In this document: piece after piece, positions 27,867 through 35,636 of the stretch
Layout of the letters: each line of letters starts with the position of its first letter
How positions within the stretch are numbered: the first letter of the stretch is position 1
Source: Streptacidiphilus fuscans
GTDB lineage: Bacteria; Actinomycetota; Actinomycetes; Streptomycetales; Streptomycetaceae
DNA: 64,000 nt
Direction of reading: 5' to 3'
Assembly: GCF_015690355.1 (NCBI RefSeq)
Contig: NZ_JADPRT010000012.1
Location: forward strand, 19,834 to 83,833
Made by a program: the position numbers and the translations under genes
The notes under the pieces: generated by a model
What the model saw: only the letters and a program-made list of their open reading frames with translations
Told to the model about the DNA's origin: nothing
Database searches by the model: none

Positions 27867-28406
27867 TCACCTGCCGCCGACGAGCTCGTCCACCGTCGCG
27901 ATACGCGCGAACCGGTCGCGCAGGACGGCCGTCGTCCGTTCGATGATCGCGGCGGCGCTCAGCTCGCCGATCGGGTGGGTGGTCGTGGCGTCGACGACGA
28001 AGGTGCACCGGTAGCCGAGGTCACTGCCGACCCGGGTGGTGGTCTCCACACACTGCTCGGTCCGGATGCCGCAGAGCACCAGCTCGGTGACCCCGCGCTC
28101 GGTCAGCTGCTGCTGCAGGTTGGTCGTGGTGAACGCGTTGTGACTGGTCTTGTGCACCGTGATCTCGCCGGGCAGCGGCTGCTCCAGCTCGGCGAGAAGC
28201 CGGACGTGGCCCTGGGCCGGGTCGAAGACGGTGTCGCTGCCGGGCTCCTGGTGCAGTACCCACACCACGGTGTCACCCTGCTCACGGGCCAGCCGGACCA
28301 GGCGGTTCACCGGCTCGGCGATCTTCGGGTTCTCCACGAGCGGCCAGTCCTCACCACGGGCTCGGAAGGACTCCTGGACATCGATGACAATCAGTGCGCG
28401 ACTCAT
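27867..28406 (-). CDS. Isochorismatase-like cysteine hydrolase
   Basis: The 179-residue protein has the family triad: Asp in ALIVIDVQESF, Lys in VHKTSHNAF and Cys in LCGIRTEQCVETT. Such enzymes hydrolyse isochorismate or small amides (nicotinamide, N-carbamoyl compounds). Substrate cannot be told here. The ATG at 28406 is chosen over upstream in-frame starts because it gives the usual MSRALIVIDVQ beginning. It is co-directional with the GlxA-type regulator, a frequent pairing, and divergent from dapD. Confidence 0.88.
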   Translation of the reverse strand: MSRALIVIDVQESFRARGEDWPLVENPKIAEPVNRLVRLAREQGDTVVWVLHQEPGSDTVFDPAQGHVRLLAELEQPLPGEITVHKTSHNAFTTTNLQQQLTERGVTELVLCGIRTEQCVETTTRVGSDLGYRCTFVVDATTTHPIGELSAAAIIERTTAVLRDRFARIATVDELVGGR

Positions 28407-28546
28407 GGAACCTAGCCTGGCCTGGCCGCGAACCCCTGGAGAAGGCCGGATCGGGTCCGCCTGCGGAACGATCCGGTCAGCCACTGATCACGTCCGACAC
28501 CCGGGACGGTTCGGCATCCTGCCACCCGATTGGTTAGCGTTCTGAC

Positions 28547-29548
28547 GTGACTACTGAGACTTCCACCTCCTCCACCGCCCCCAAGGGCGGCGCCGTCGCC
28601 GCCGGTCTGGCCACGATCGCCGCGGACGGCACCGTCCTCGACACCTGGTTCCCCGCTCCGGAGCTGGTCGCCGAGGCCGGTCCGGCCGGGACCGTCCGGC
28701 TCACCGCCGAGGAGGCGGAGGCCGCGCTCGGCGCGGGTGCCGCCGCCGCGCTGCGCACGGACGCCCGTCGCGGCGTCGAGGTGATCGCGGTCCGCACGGT
28801 CATCGGCTCGCTCGACGACAAGCCCCTCGACACGCACGACGTCTACCTCCGTCTGCACCTGCTCAGCCACCGTCTGGTCCAGCCGCACGGGCAGAGCCTG
28901 GACGGCGTCTTCGGCCTGCTGGCCAACGTCGCCTGGACCAGCATCGGCCCCACCCCGGTCGACCGCGTCGAGGCGGCCCGTCTGGCCGTCCGCGCCGAGG
29001 GCGGCCAGCTGGCCGTCTACGGGATCGACAAGTTCCCGCGCATGACCGACTACGTCGCCCCGACCGGTGTCCGCATCGCCCACGCCGACCGGGTCCGCCT
29101 CGGCGCGCACCTGGCCGAGGGCACCACCGTGATGCACGAGGGCTTCGTCAACTTCAACGCCGGGACCCTCGGCACCTCGATGGTCGAGGGCCGGATCTCG
29201 GCTGGTGTGGTCGTCGGCGACCACAGCGACATCGGCGGCGGCGCGTCGATCATGGGCACGCTCTCCGGCGGCGGCAAGCAGGTCGTCTCGGTCGGCCGGC
29301 GCTGCCTGCTCGGCGCCAACGCGGGTATCGGCATCTCGCTCGGCGACGACTGCGTGGTCGAGGCCGGTCTCTACGTCACCGCCGGCACCCGGGTGACCAC
29401 CCCGGACGGCGCGATCGCCAAGGCGGTCGAGCTCTCCGGCCAGTCCAACCTGCTCTTCCGCCGCAACTCGCAGAGCGGCGCGGTCGAGGTCATCGCCCGT
29501 TCCGGCTCCTGGGGCGGTCTCAACGCGGAGCTGCACGCGCACAACTGA
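28547..29548 (+). CDS. dapD: Tetrahydrodipicolinate N-succinyltransferase
   Basis: The 333-residue enzyme succinylates tetrahydrodipicolinate in lysine/diaminopimelate synthesis, needed for peptidoglycan. It matches the actinobacterial DapD type: an N-terminal alpha/beta domain, then a left-handed beta-helix of hexapeptide repeats with GVRIAHADRVRLGAHLAEGT, EGFVNFNAGTLG, SAGVVVGDHSDIGGGASIMG and a C-terminal QSNLLFRRNSQ. It is divergent from the hydrolase gene and ends before a good terminator at 29649-29683. Confidence 0.95.
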   Translation: MTTETSTSSTAPKGGAVAAGLATIAADGTVLDTWFPAPELVAEAGPAGTVRLTAEEAEAALGAGAAAALRTDARRGVEVIAVRTVIGSLDDKPLDTHDVYLRLHLLSHRLVQPHGQSLDGVFGLLANVAWTSIGPTPVDRVEAARLAVRAEGGQLAVYGIDKFPRMTDYVAPTGVRIAHADRVRLGAHLAEGTTVMHEGFVNFNAGTLGTSMVEGRISAGVVVGDHSDIGGGASIMGTLSGGGKQVVSVGRRCLLGANAGIGISLGDDCVVEAGLYVTAGTRVTTPDGAIAKAVELSGQSNLLFRRNSQSGAVEVIARSGSWGGLNAELHAHN

Positions 29549-29570
29549 GCCGCGTTCGCCGTCCAGCGGT

Positions 29571-29610
29571 CGGCGTTCAGCGTTCGGCGTTCGGCGTTCG
29601 GCGTTCGGCG
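29571..29610. repeat. Heptanucleotide tandem repeat (CGGCGTT, 5.7 copies)
   Basis: The unit CGGCGTT repeats from 29571, with the second unit reading CAGCGTT. It sits 22 nt after dapD, before the terminator. Copy number is likely to vary by slippage. Confidence 0.85.
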
Positions 29611-29648
29611 CGTGCAGAGCGCTGACAGGCAACGGCTGACAGTGGGGT

Positions 29649-29683
29649 GAGGGAGTCGGGCGAGTTGTTCGCCCGACTCCCTC
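29649..29683 (+). terminator. Terminator of dapD
   Basis: GAGGGAGTCGGGCGA (29649-29663) pairs perfectly with 29669-29683 around the loop GTTGT. No long U-tract follows, as is common in actinomycetes. Confidence 0.75.
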
Positions 29684-29896
29684 CTGCGGTGCGCCCCGGG
29701 GCACTAGCAGGCCGAGGGCCCGCCGCTCAAGCGGCGTCCCGCCTCGGGGTGAACGCGGGTGAACAGGCGGCCCGTGGGAGCGCCCGTCGGTGTGACAGGC
29801 AGTGACCGTCGGCCGGGGCCGGTCGTTGGTCGCACGGGACCGGCACCGTCTGCCGGCACCCCTGTCCGTGCCCGCCCCCTGAAGGGTCAGCCACCC

Positions 29897-30076
29897 ATGT
29901 CCGACGCACCCCCCGCTCCCGACAGCCCGCAGAGCCTGCTGGCACAGATGGAGCAGATGCTGGCGGCCCTCAACGCCGACCTGGTCCAGCTCGACGCGGA
30001 CCTGCAGATGCCCGAGTCGCACGCGACCGGCAGCGACGACGCCGCGCAGCAGCCGGACGAACTCGCACACGAGTAG
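29897..30076 (+). CDS. Small acidic helical protein of unknown function
   Basis: The 59-residue product MSDAPPAPDSPQSLLAQMEQ continues with MLAALNADLVQLDADLQMPE and is acidic (net charge about -10) with a heptad-like Leu pattern in the middle suggesting a short coiled coil. Start at ATG 29897. I do not recognise a family. It lies between dapD and a convergent hypothetical gene with 66 nt between stops. Confidence 0.5.
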   Translation: MSDAPPAPDSPQSLLAQMEQMLAALNADLVQLDADLQMPESHATGSDDAAQQPDELAHE

Positions 30077-30142
30077 CCCCGCGTAGCCCCCGCCGCCGGG
30101 CCCGTGCCAACCGGGCCCGCACCGGCTCGCTGCTGTCCGACC

Positions 30143-30799
30143 TCACCCAGTGGGCGGCTCCAGCCGCACCACCGCGGCAGCGGGGCTCAGGACGGCCCGC
30201 CCCAGCCCCCGGGAGCCGACCCCGACAGGGCCCGGCTCGCCGCCCAGCCGCTCCGACGCATCCGACTCGTCCGTGTCGGCCGCCTCCTCCTTCGCCTCGC
30301 CGCTCTCGTCGCTCTCCTCCGCTCCGTCCCCGACCTCCGCGCCCACGGCGCGCAGCAGCTCGGTGAGCAACTCCCTTGCCGGATGGGCGGCGTCGACCCC
30401 GTCGACGCAACTCCAGTAGAGCTCCTGCTCGTCCGCGCCGCAGGCCACCACCAGCAGCGACTCGGCAGCCTCCTGGATCAGCGACCGAAGCTCGCGGAGC
30501 GTCCCGCCGAGGTCCGCGAGCGCGGTGAGCCGGGAGGCGCGCTCGCCGGTAACCGGTTCATCCGGCGGACGCCCGATGCACTCCGCCGCATGCGACGCGG
30601 CCTCGGCCAGCGCCCTGGCGATCTCGACCGCACCGCAGCCACCGCCCTCCAAGGCCCGCTCGGTCAGCACCAGCGCCGAGGTCTGCCCCACCGCCTCCGC
30701 CAACCGGCAGGCCTGCCATGCCTCGACCATCACGTCGGACGCGCTCCGCGCCTCCGCCAACGCATGCCGGGTCGCCTTGATCAGCCGCACTGCGTCCAT
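30143..30799 (-). CDS. Hypothetical helical protein, Streptomyces-type
   Basis: The 218-residue protein starts MDAVRLIKATRHALAEARSA, is almost wholly helical over residues 1-145 (EAWQACRLAEAVGQTSALVL, ELLTELLRAVGAEVG), and ends in an acidic stretch and a Gly/Pro/Val-rich tail. It looks like a Streptomyces-conserved domain of unknown function (possibly DUF6099). No catalytic motif is seen. The ATG at 30799 is chosen over upstream in-frame codons because it starts the helical domain. Confidence 0.65.
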   Translation of the reverse strand: MDAVRLIKATRHALAEARSASDVMVEAWQACRLAEAVGQTSALVLTERALEGGGCGAVEIARALAEAASHAAECIGRPPDEPVTGERASRLTALADLGGTLRELRSLIQEAAESLLVVACGADEQELYWSCVDGVDAAHPARELLTELLRAVGAEVGDGAEESDESGEAKEEAADTDESDASERLGGEPGPVGVGSRGLGRAVLSPAAAVVRLEPPTG

Positions 30800-30968
30800 G
30801 ACGCCACCCACCCCTCGGGAGCCGCCCGGCGGCCTCTCCACCGGGTCTGCGCCCAGCCTCCGCCCACCCGCGGACTCCCGCGACGAACCGGGCACCGGCC
30901 TGTGGACAACTCGGGGGTGTGGAAAACGGGCCACTCGCAGGGGTGAACTGACGAGGTTCCCGACGGCC

Positions 30969-31406
30969 TCAGTCCAGCGGCTGCGGCTCCGCCGCAGGGA
31001 AGCGGAGTTCGTTGCGCTCGATCTTGGCGGCGAGGGCCGTGAGCGGGTCGACCCCGAGGACGCCGCAGAACTGGAGCAGGTACGCGAGGACGTCGGCGAC
31101 CTCGTCCTCGACCTGGTGGGCGCGCTTGGGGTGGGACATGACCTCGGCGGCCTGCTCCGGGGTGAGCCACTGGAAGATCTCCAGCAGCTCCGACGCCTCC
31201 ACGCTGAGCGCCGCCGCGAGGTTCTTGGGCGTGTGGTAGGGCTGCCACTTGCGTGCCGCCGCGAAGTCGCGCAGCCGCTGTTGCAGCGCCTCGACGGTCC
31301 GGTCGTTGCCGGGAGCCGGGGTGTCGCGAGTGTCGCGGCTGTCACGGGTTTCGCGGGTGTCACGGGTGTCGCCGGAGGCGGGGGTGACGTCGTCCATACC
31401 GGTCAT
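30969..31406 (-). CDS. MazG-like nucleotide pyrophosphohydrolase
   Basis: The 145-residue protein has the all-alpha NTP-PPase pattern: LQQRLRDFAAARKWQPYHTP then KNLAAALSVEASELLEIFQW, and VEDEVADVLAYLLQFCGVLG. The two ExxE/ExxD-type helices supply Mg-binding acidic residues. It probably cleaves non-canonical or surplus (d)NTPs as a house-cleaning enzyme. The first 30 residues are a low-complexity repeat of D-T-R/D-S-R, encoded by a 9-nt repeat. Starts at 31406 and 31397 are both possible. Confidence 0.85.
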   Translation of the reverse strand: MTGMDDVTPASGDTRDTRETRDSRDTRDTPAPGNDRTVEALQQRLRDFAAARKWQPYHTPKNLAAALSVEASELLEIFQWLTPEQAAEVMSHPKRAHQVEDEVADVLAYLLQFCGVLGVDPLTALAAKIERNELRFPAAEPQPLD

Positions 31407-31415
31407 TCTCGCGGA

Positions 31416-32738
31416 TCAGCCGACCGGAACAGCGGGTTGATCCGCAGGATCGCCCACAGGCGCGCCCTCCGGCGCCAACTCGCTCCGCCCCGACGCCGGA
31501 TCGACCGCGCACCGGACCGGGAAGACCCCCGGTACCACCGCCCGCTCCGCCGCCGTCGCCAGCAGCCGGACGTGGCCGCGCGAAGCCACCTCCACGGCCA
31601 GCCGCAGCAGCGACTCGACCTGCGCGGCGTCGAGCCCGAGGTCGAGCCCCTCCCCCAGCACCGTCAACATCCGCTCCGCGTCCGGGACTTCCATCGCCGG
31701 GCTCATCTGGAGCACGCCCGGTCCGGTCAGCAGGACCGTCGCGAAGGCCAACTGCCGCAGCACGCCCGACGGGAGCAGCTCCGCGCCGACGCGACGGCCG
31801 TCGCCGAGCTGCAGCGCGGCGCAGACCCGGGCCGTCCCGTCGGCGGCGGTCGAGCGCAGCGCGCCGAGGCCGGAGACCGGCATCGGGCTCATCGCCCGGG
31901 TCGCCTGGACCAGCTTGCCGAAGCGGATCCGGCACTCGCCCTCGATCCTGGCGATCACCGCCGACAGGTTCTCCGCCGAGCCGCGCAGCCTGGCGTCGTC
32001 GTCTGCGCCGACCCACTCCCGCATCGCCACCGGCTCGGGCTCCAGGGCGAAGCTCTCCCGGAGCGCCGTGAGCACCGCCTCCGCGGCGCCCAGGACCAGC
32101 CGCTCCCCCGGAGTCGCACCGGCGACGCGGAGCGGCAGTTGAGCCGTGACCAGGCCGTGCGCGCCGAGCGGTGCGCGGATGTCGCCCTGACGGCCGTCGC
32201 TGTGCCAGGCGGCGTCGATCCGGCTGCTCGCCGCGTCCAACGCGCCGGTGGTCAGCAGCAGTCGGCCGCCGGCGGTGAGCCGCTCGGAGGTGAGCAGCAC
32301 GGTGTCGCCCACGCGGCGGAAGGCGACGTCGAGCCGCACCTCCCCGACCGCCGAGGCGACCGAGCAGCCGAGCCGGACGGTGTCCGCGCCGAACGGCAGG
32401 CAGCCCGCCACGCCGCCCCGGACCAGGGCGAGCGCCGCGTCGGCGTCCTCGCCCTCGGCCAGGGACGCCAGCACGCGCAGGCCTTCGAGTGCGTTGGACT
32501 TGCCCACCCCCGAGGGGCCGTAGAGCAGGGTGACCTCGCGCAGCGGCAGGACCGCCTCCCGGAACGACTTGAAGGCGCCGAGACGCAGTTCGACCAGGGC
32601 AGGACGGAGCACGGCGGGGCGGAGGACGGCCGAACGCGACCCAGCCGAGGAGAGCCCGTCGGGTTGGAACGCGGTGGACGGAGCGGCGGAAAGCGCGTCC
32701 GGACGGAGCACTTCGGGCCTGGGCACAGGGATGGTCAC
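31416..32738 (-). CDS. AAA ATPase of the RecF/OLD-like type
   Basis: The 440-residue product begins with 45 residues of Arg/Pro/Ala repeats (LRPDAL, LRPAVLRPALV), then LRLGAFKSFREAVLPLREVT then LLYGPSGVGKSNALEGLRVL, a clear Walker A (GPSGVGKS) in the SMC/RecF-like setting. The distal part has LPSGVLRQLAFATVLL where the ABC-type signature lies. A standard Walker B (hhhhDE) is not visible; the matching stretch reads VLQMSPAMEVPD. It may be an ATPase with an altered catalytic site. It is 9 nt upstream of the MazG-like gene, probably one operon. Confidence 0.75.
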   Translation of the reverse strand: MTIPVPRPEVLRPDALSAAPSTAFQPDGLSSAGSRSAVLRPAVLRPALVELRLGAFKSFREAVLPLREVTLLYGPSGVGKSNALEGLRVLASLAEGEDADAALALVRGGVAGCLPFGADTVRLGCSVASAVGEVRLDVAFRRVGDTVLLTSERLTAGGRLLLTTGALDAASSRIDAAWHSDGRQGDIRAPLGAHGLVTAQLPLRVAGATPGERLVLGAAEAVLTALRESFALEPEPVAMREWVGADDDARLRGSAENLSAVIARIEGECRIRFGKLVQATRAMSPMPVSGLGALRSTAADGTARVCAALQLGDGRRVGAELLPSGVLRQLAFATVLLTGPGVLQMSPAMEVPDAERMLTVLGEGLDLGLDAAQVESLLRLAVEVASRGHVRLLATAAERAVVPGVFPVRCAVDPASGRSELAPEGAPVGDPADQPAVPVG

Positions 32739-32814
32739 GCCCGCGAGGCTAGACCGCTCACCACCTGCGGAAACGTCCCTCCAACCGCCCCGTCCACCGG
32801 GTGCGGCACCCGGA

Positions 32815-33720
32815 TCACCCGGGCGTGTGAACGAAGCGGCTGAGCGTCACCGACGCGGTGACCTCGACCGGGTCCGGCAGCGCGGCGATCCGTGCCACCA
32901 GCGCGTCGGCGTCGGTGTGCCAGGCGCTCGGGCCCATGCCGACGACGGTGGCGACCTCGGCATGGGAGAGCCGGACACCGAACGTCAACTCCCGTGCGCC
33001 CGCCGGGGAGAGATGCGGCACCAGGGTGCGCGCCAGCCGTTCGTCTTTGCGGTCGTCGACGCCGAGCAGACCCAACTCGCCCACCAGCTCCCGCAGATGC
33101 TTCGGCGTCGGCGAGACGACCAGCAGTTCGCCGCCCGGCCGCAGCACCCGCCGGATCTCCTCGCCGCGGCGCGGCGCGAAGACGTTGAGCACCACGTCGG
33201 CGACGCCGTCGCGCAGCGGGAGCGGCTTCCAGGCGTCGCAGACCACGGCCGCCGCGCGCGGATGCGCCTTGGCGGCGCGGCGGAGCGCGAACTTGGAGAT
33301 GTCGAGGGCGAGTCCGGTCGCCCCGGGCACGGCGTCGAGAACGGCGGCCAGGTAGTGGCCGGTGCCCGCGCCCAGGTCGACGACGCGTCCGGCCCGGTCC
33401 TCGCGAACCCCCGCCTCACCGACCGTCTCACCGACCGCCGCTCGGACCGCCTCGGCGAGGGCGGTCGCGATGGGCGCGTAGTGGCCCGCGCCCAGGAAGT
33501 CGACGCGGGCGGCGACCATCGCGGTGGTGTCGCCGGTGCCGGTGTGGGCGCCGCCGGGCAGCAGGTTGGCATAGCCCTGCTTGGCGACGTCGAAGCTGTG
33601 GCGCGCCGGGCAGCGCAGCGCGCCGCCGTCCTGAGCGAGCGTCAGTTCCTGGGCACAGACGGGGCAGTGCAGCCACGCGGCGACGCGCTGCAGTGCGGGG
33701 TTCACGGAGGTGGTGGGCAT
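32815..33720 (-). CDS. RlmA/TlrB-like rRNA (guanine-N1)-methyltransferase
   Basis: The 301-residue protein has the N-terminal zinc finger of this family (CPVCAQELTLAQDGGALRCP then ARHSFD) and KQGYANLLPGG. Rossmann motifs follow: VVDLGAGTGHYLAAVLDAVP, LALDISKFALRRAAK and NVFAPRRGEEIRRVLRPGG. The family methylates G745 or G748 in 23S rRNA; the actinomycete TlrB branch confers tylosin-type macrolide resistance. Whether this one is housekeeping or resistance cannot be told. ATG 33720 precedes the zinc finger by 18 residues. Confidence 0.88.
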   Translation of the reverse strand: MPTTSVNPALQRVAAWLHCPVCAQELTLAQDGGALRCPARHSFDVAKQGYANLLPGGAHTGTGDTTAMVAARVDFLGAGHYAPIATALAEAVRAAVGETVGEAGVREDRAGRVVDLGAGTGHYLAAVLDAVPGATGLALDISKFALRRAAKAHPRAAAVVCDAWKPLPLRDGVADVVLNVFAPRRGEEIRRVLRPGGELLVVSPTPKHLRELVGELGLLGVDDRKDERLARTLVPHLSPAGARELTFGVRLSHAEVATVVGMGPSAWHTDADALVARIAALPDPVEVTASVTLSRFVHTPG

Positions 33721-33736
33721 GGGTGGTTCGGCTCGC

Positions 33737-34264
33737 TCAGTTCCCGGCCCCGCCATCGGCGCTGCCGTGTCCGTCGTCGTCCCGGCGGTCCTCGTCGTCC
33801 GGGCCGAGATCGTCATCATCGTCGTCGTCTTCGTCATCGTCGTCATCGGAGCCCTCGTCCCCGGCCCCGATCGACTCCTGGTCGGGAGCCTGGTCGACGA
33901 CCCAGCCCGCAAGCCGCTCGGCCGTGCCCGCGACGCCGAGGCGGCCGTCGCGCAGCGCCCGGGCCAGCGAGCGCATCTCGCGGGTCGTGGTGGCCACCGT
34001 CGCGCCGCCCGCCACCAGGTAGGCGAAGGCCACGGCGGTGGCGAAGAGTTCGTTGTTGCGCTCCAGCGCGGGCACCCGGATCAGCTGGTGCATCAGCGCG
34101 GCGGCGCGGTCCTCGGGCTCGGGGTAGACGAGGACGTCGAAGATCTCCGCCTGATGCCGGGTCACCGCTGCGACCAACGCGCCGTAGTCGGTGACCCGGG
34201 GGTCGCCAGGTGTGTACTGCTCGGCGACCATGAGCAGCCAGGACAGATCGATCTCGATGTTCAA
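33737..34264 (-). CDS. Fic/Doc-like toxin component with degenerate motif and acidic tail
   Basis: The 175-residue protein starts MNIEIDLSWLLMVAEQYTPG and has the central helix HQLIRVPALERNNELFATAV then AFAYLVAGGATV, aligned with the Doc/Fic active-site region. The Fic motif HPFxxGN is replaced by RVPALERNN, so the catalytic His is missing. The last 45 residues are a run of Asp/Glu. The gene overlaps the upstream antitoxin-like gene by ATGA, as in toxin-antitoxin operons. It may be an inactive or divergent toxin acting by another mechanism. Confidence 0.7.
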   Translation of the reverse strand: MNIEIDLSWLLMVAEQYTPGDPRVTDYGALVAAVTRHQAEIFDVLVYPEPEDRAAALMHQLIRVPALERNNELFATAVAFAYLVAGGATVATTTREMRSLARALRDGRLGVAGTAERLAGWVVDQAPDQESIGAGDEGSDDDDDEDDDDDDDLGPDDEDRRDDDGHGSADGGAGN

Positions 34265-34497
34265 CGGCGCGTCCCCGCGCCCTCTCGCTCGCCACCGAAC
34301 TCGGCGAGGAAGACGGACTCGTACTCCTTCATGAACTGTGCGGCGGCGTCCACAAAAGCGCGTCCGGTCTCGCCCATGTCCTGTTGGACCAGCTTCTCGA
34401 TGTACTGGTTCATGCTGATCCCCTCCTGTTCCGCGCGGGCCCGGGCGACCTCCGCCGTGGCGACGTCAACCCGGACGTTCAGCTGCCTTTTACTCAT
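34261..34497 (-). CDS. Ribbon-helix-helix antitoxin (HicB-like)
   Basis: The 78-residue protein MSKRQLNVRVDVATAEVARA then RAEQEGISMNQYIEKLVQQD has a beta-strand and helix pair of the ribbon-helix-helix fold, with a C-terminal helix (AFVDAAAQFMKEYESVFLAE) likely to bind the partner. It should repress its own operon by binding the perfect dyad at 34506-34525, just upstream of its ATG. It overlaps the Fic-like gene by 4 nt. Confidence 0.8.
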   Translation of the reverse strand: MSKRQLNVRVDVATAEVARARAEQEGISMNQYIEKLVQQDMGETGRAFVDAAAQFMKEYESVFLAEFGGEREGAGTRR

Positions 34498-34505
34498 AGC
34501 TTGAA

Positions 34506-34525
34506 GCTAGCGCGATTCCGCTAGC
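34506..34525. promoter_or_regulatory. Dyad operator of the Fic-like toxin-antitoxin operon
   Basis: GCTAGCG-CGATTC-CGCTAGC is a perfect 7-6-7 dyad 8 nt upstream of the ribbon-helix-helix gene start, the expected place for autoregulation. Confidence 0.65.
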
Positions 34526-34550
34526 GCAGGAAGGGGTATCAACATGGTCA

Positions 34551-34599
34551 TTTCCGGACACACCTCCGGACGCGGTCCGTGAGCGGTCGTTTCCGGACA
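34551..34599. repeat. Direct repeat TTTCCGGACA, two copies
   Basis: TTTCCGGACA occurs at 34551-34560 and 34590-34599, with CCTCCGGAC between. It lies between the two toxin-antitoxin operons and may be a remnant of a mobile sequence. No function is seen. Confidence 0.5.
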
Positions 34600-34664
34600 G
34601 TTCCGAGCCGCTGTGGAGAACTCATTCCCCGCCGACGGGCTCGAGAACCCACGAGACCGACCAG

Positions 34665-34928
34665 CTAGCGCTCGTAGTGGTAACGGCACGCGATGACGTG
34701 AATGACATCCTGGTCGTCGACACGGTAGACGAGCCGGTGCTCAGCATTGATGCGCCGCGACCAGTAGCCGGCGAACTCGTGCCGCAGCGGCTCGGGCTTT
34801 CCGATACCCTCATTGCCATTGCGGTCGATGTCGGCGATCAGTTGGTTGATCCGCTTGAGCAGCTTGCGGTCGTTGACCTGCCACCACAGGTAGTCCTGCC
34901 AGGCCTGCTCGACGAAGAGGACCTTCAC
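34665..34928 (-). CDS. yoeB: YoeB-family toxin (ribosome-dependent mRNA endoribonuclease)
   Basis: The 87-residue protein has the YoeB pattern from end to end: WQDYLWWQVNDRKLLKRINQ, IDRNGNEGIGKPEPLRHEFA then GYWSRRINAEHRLVYRV, and the C-terminal IIACRYHYER-like block, here VIHVIACRYHYER. The catalytic Glu, Arg and His positions (GKPEPL, RRINAEHRLVY, RYHY) are kept. YoeB cleaves mRNA at the ribosomal A site. Its ATG overlaps the yefM stop, so the pair is coupled and appears intact. Confidence 0.95.
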   Translation of the reverse strand: MKVLFVEQAWQDYLWWQVNDRKLLKRINQLIADIDRNGNEGIGKPEPLRHEFAGYWSRRINAEHRLVYRVDDQDVIHVIACRYHYER

Positions 34929-35206
34929 ACGACACCCCGCCCGGGGTCACCCTCGGGGTCGACCAACTCGTGCAGCACTCCCGCACCGGACCGATCTCCC
35001 GCGATGGCCTCACGCAAGCGGTCGGCATTCGCCGGGGAGCGCATGAGGTAGTCGGTCTCCTTGAGCGACTCGTACTCGGCCAAGGGGACGACCACGACCG
35101 GCTCGTGTCCGGCACGAGTAATCACGAGCTCCTCGGCGTCGCTCTCGACAGCATCGAGAGCGGCTGCGAAGTTCCGCCGCGTCTCCGTGAAACTCATCAT
35201 CTTCAT
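34925..35206 (-). CDS. yefM: YefM-family antitoxin
   Basis: The 93-residue product starting MKMMSFTETRRNFAAALDAV has the Phd/YefM fold, with ELVITRAGHEPVVVVPLAEY then ESLKETDYLMRSPANADRLR. The last part wraps the toxin. Three ATG codons (35206, 35200, 35197) cluster at the start; 35206 is given, though the others fit the family equally well. It should neutralise YoeB and, with it, repress transcription at the TGTACA pair just upstream. Confidence 0.93.
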   Translation of the reverse strand: MKMMSFTETRRNFAAALDAVESDAEELVITRAGHEPVVVVPLAEYESLKETDYLMRSPANADRLREAIAGDRSGAGVLHELVDPEGDPGRGVV

Positions 35207-35208
35207 GA

Positions 35209-35226
35209 TGTACAGAATAATGTACA
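35209..35226. promoter_or_regulatory. YefM-type operator: two TGTACA palindromes 12 bp apart
   Basis: TGTACA occurs at 35209-35214 and 35221-35226, centre-to-centre 12 bp, three bases upstream of the yefM start. The E. coli yefM-yoeB operator is described as two palindromes with TGTACA cores at the same spacing, so this is a strong match. Confidence 0.8.
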
Positions 35227-35570
35227 GGAGCACATGGGGCAATGAGCATCCCCGCCGACGTCGCTCAGCCGCGAACGCGGACACTCTCGACTGCTTCACG
35301 ACCATCGGCGAGCTGCCGAGGCGGTGATGCATACAGCGCGCCTCGTGCCCTGCTGTGAGCAGCGTGCACGAGCCGTAGTCACAACATGTTCGAGTCCGGC
35401 ATGAAACTCATGAGCGTCCTCCGAACCGTGTCTGCTGCCCAGCGCTACCGACGGGATCGCGTTTGAGGCGGTGTACACGATCACATGGCGGCCACGCCTC
35501 CGCGTGCCTCCCACGTGCAGGAAGCGCTACGTACCCCGCATTCATGCCATCACTGCTGAGACGGCAGGCC
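35227..35570. other. Intergenic region upstream of yefM
   Basis: About 340 nt between the yefM operator and the terminator of the methyltransferase gene. Open frames here have no codon bias or family similarity. It should contain the yefM promoter, but otherwise nothing recognisable was found. Confidence 0.55.
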
Positions 35571-35603
35571 CCTTCGCCCTGTTCATGTGAGACAGGGCGA
35601 AGG
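35571..35603 (-). terminator. Terminator of the RNA methyltransferase gene
   Basis: CCTTCGCCCTGT (35571-35582) pairs perfectly with 35592-35603 around a 9-nt loop, beginning 34 nt beyond the stop of the minus-strand gene. Confidence 0.75.
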
Positions 35604-35636
35604 AGTGCATTTCATGCGCACGCACATACGTGCTGG

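Larger units (their letters stand above)
29549..29896. other. Intergenic region downstream of dapD
   Basis: These 348 nt hold a seven-base tandem repeat (29571-29610) and a 15-bp terminator hairpin (29649-29683). The rest is GC-rich leader for the small gene at 29897. No convincing coding sequence is seen. Confidence 0.6.

Noticed and set aside
29571..29610. Short repeats considered as a CRISPR array
   Set aside because: Seven-base tandem units without spacers are a simple tandem repeat. No CRISPR array was seen anywhere in the window despite the Cas3-like gene.
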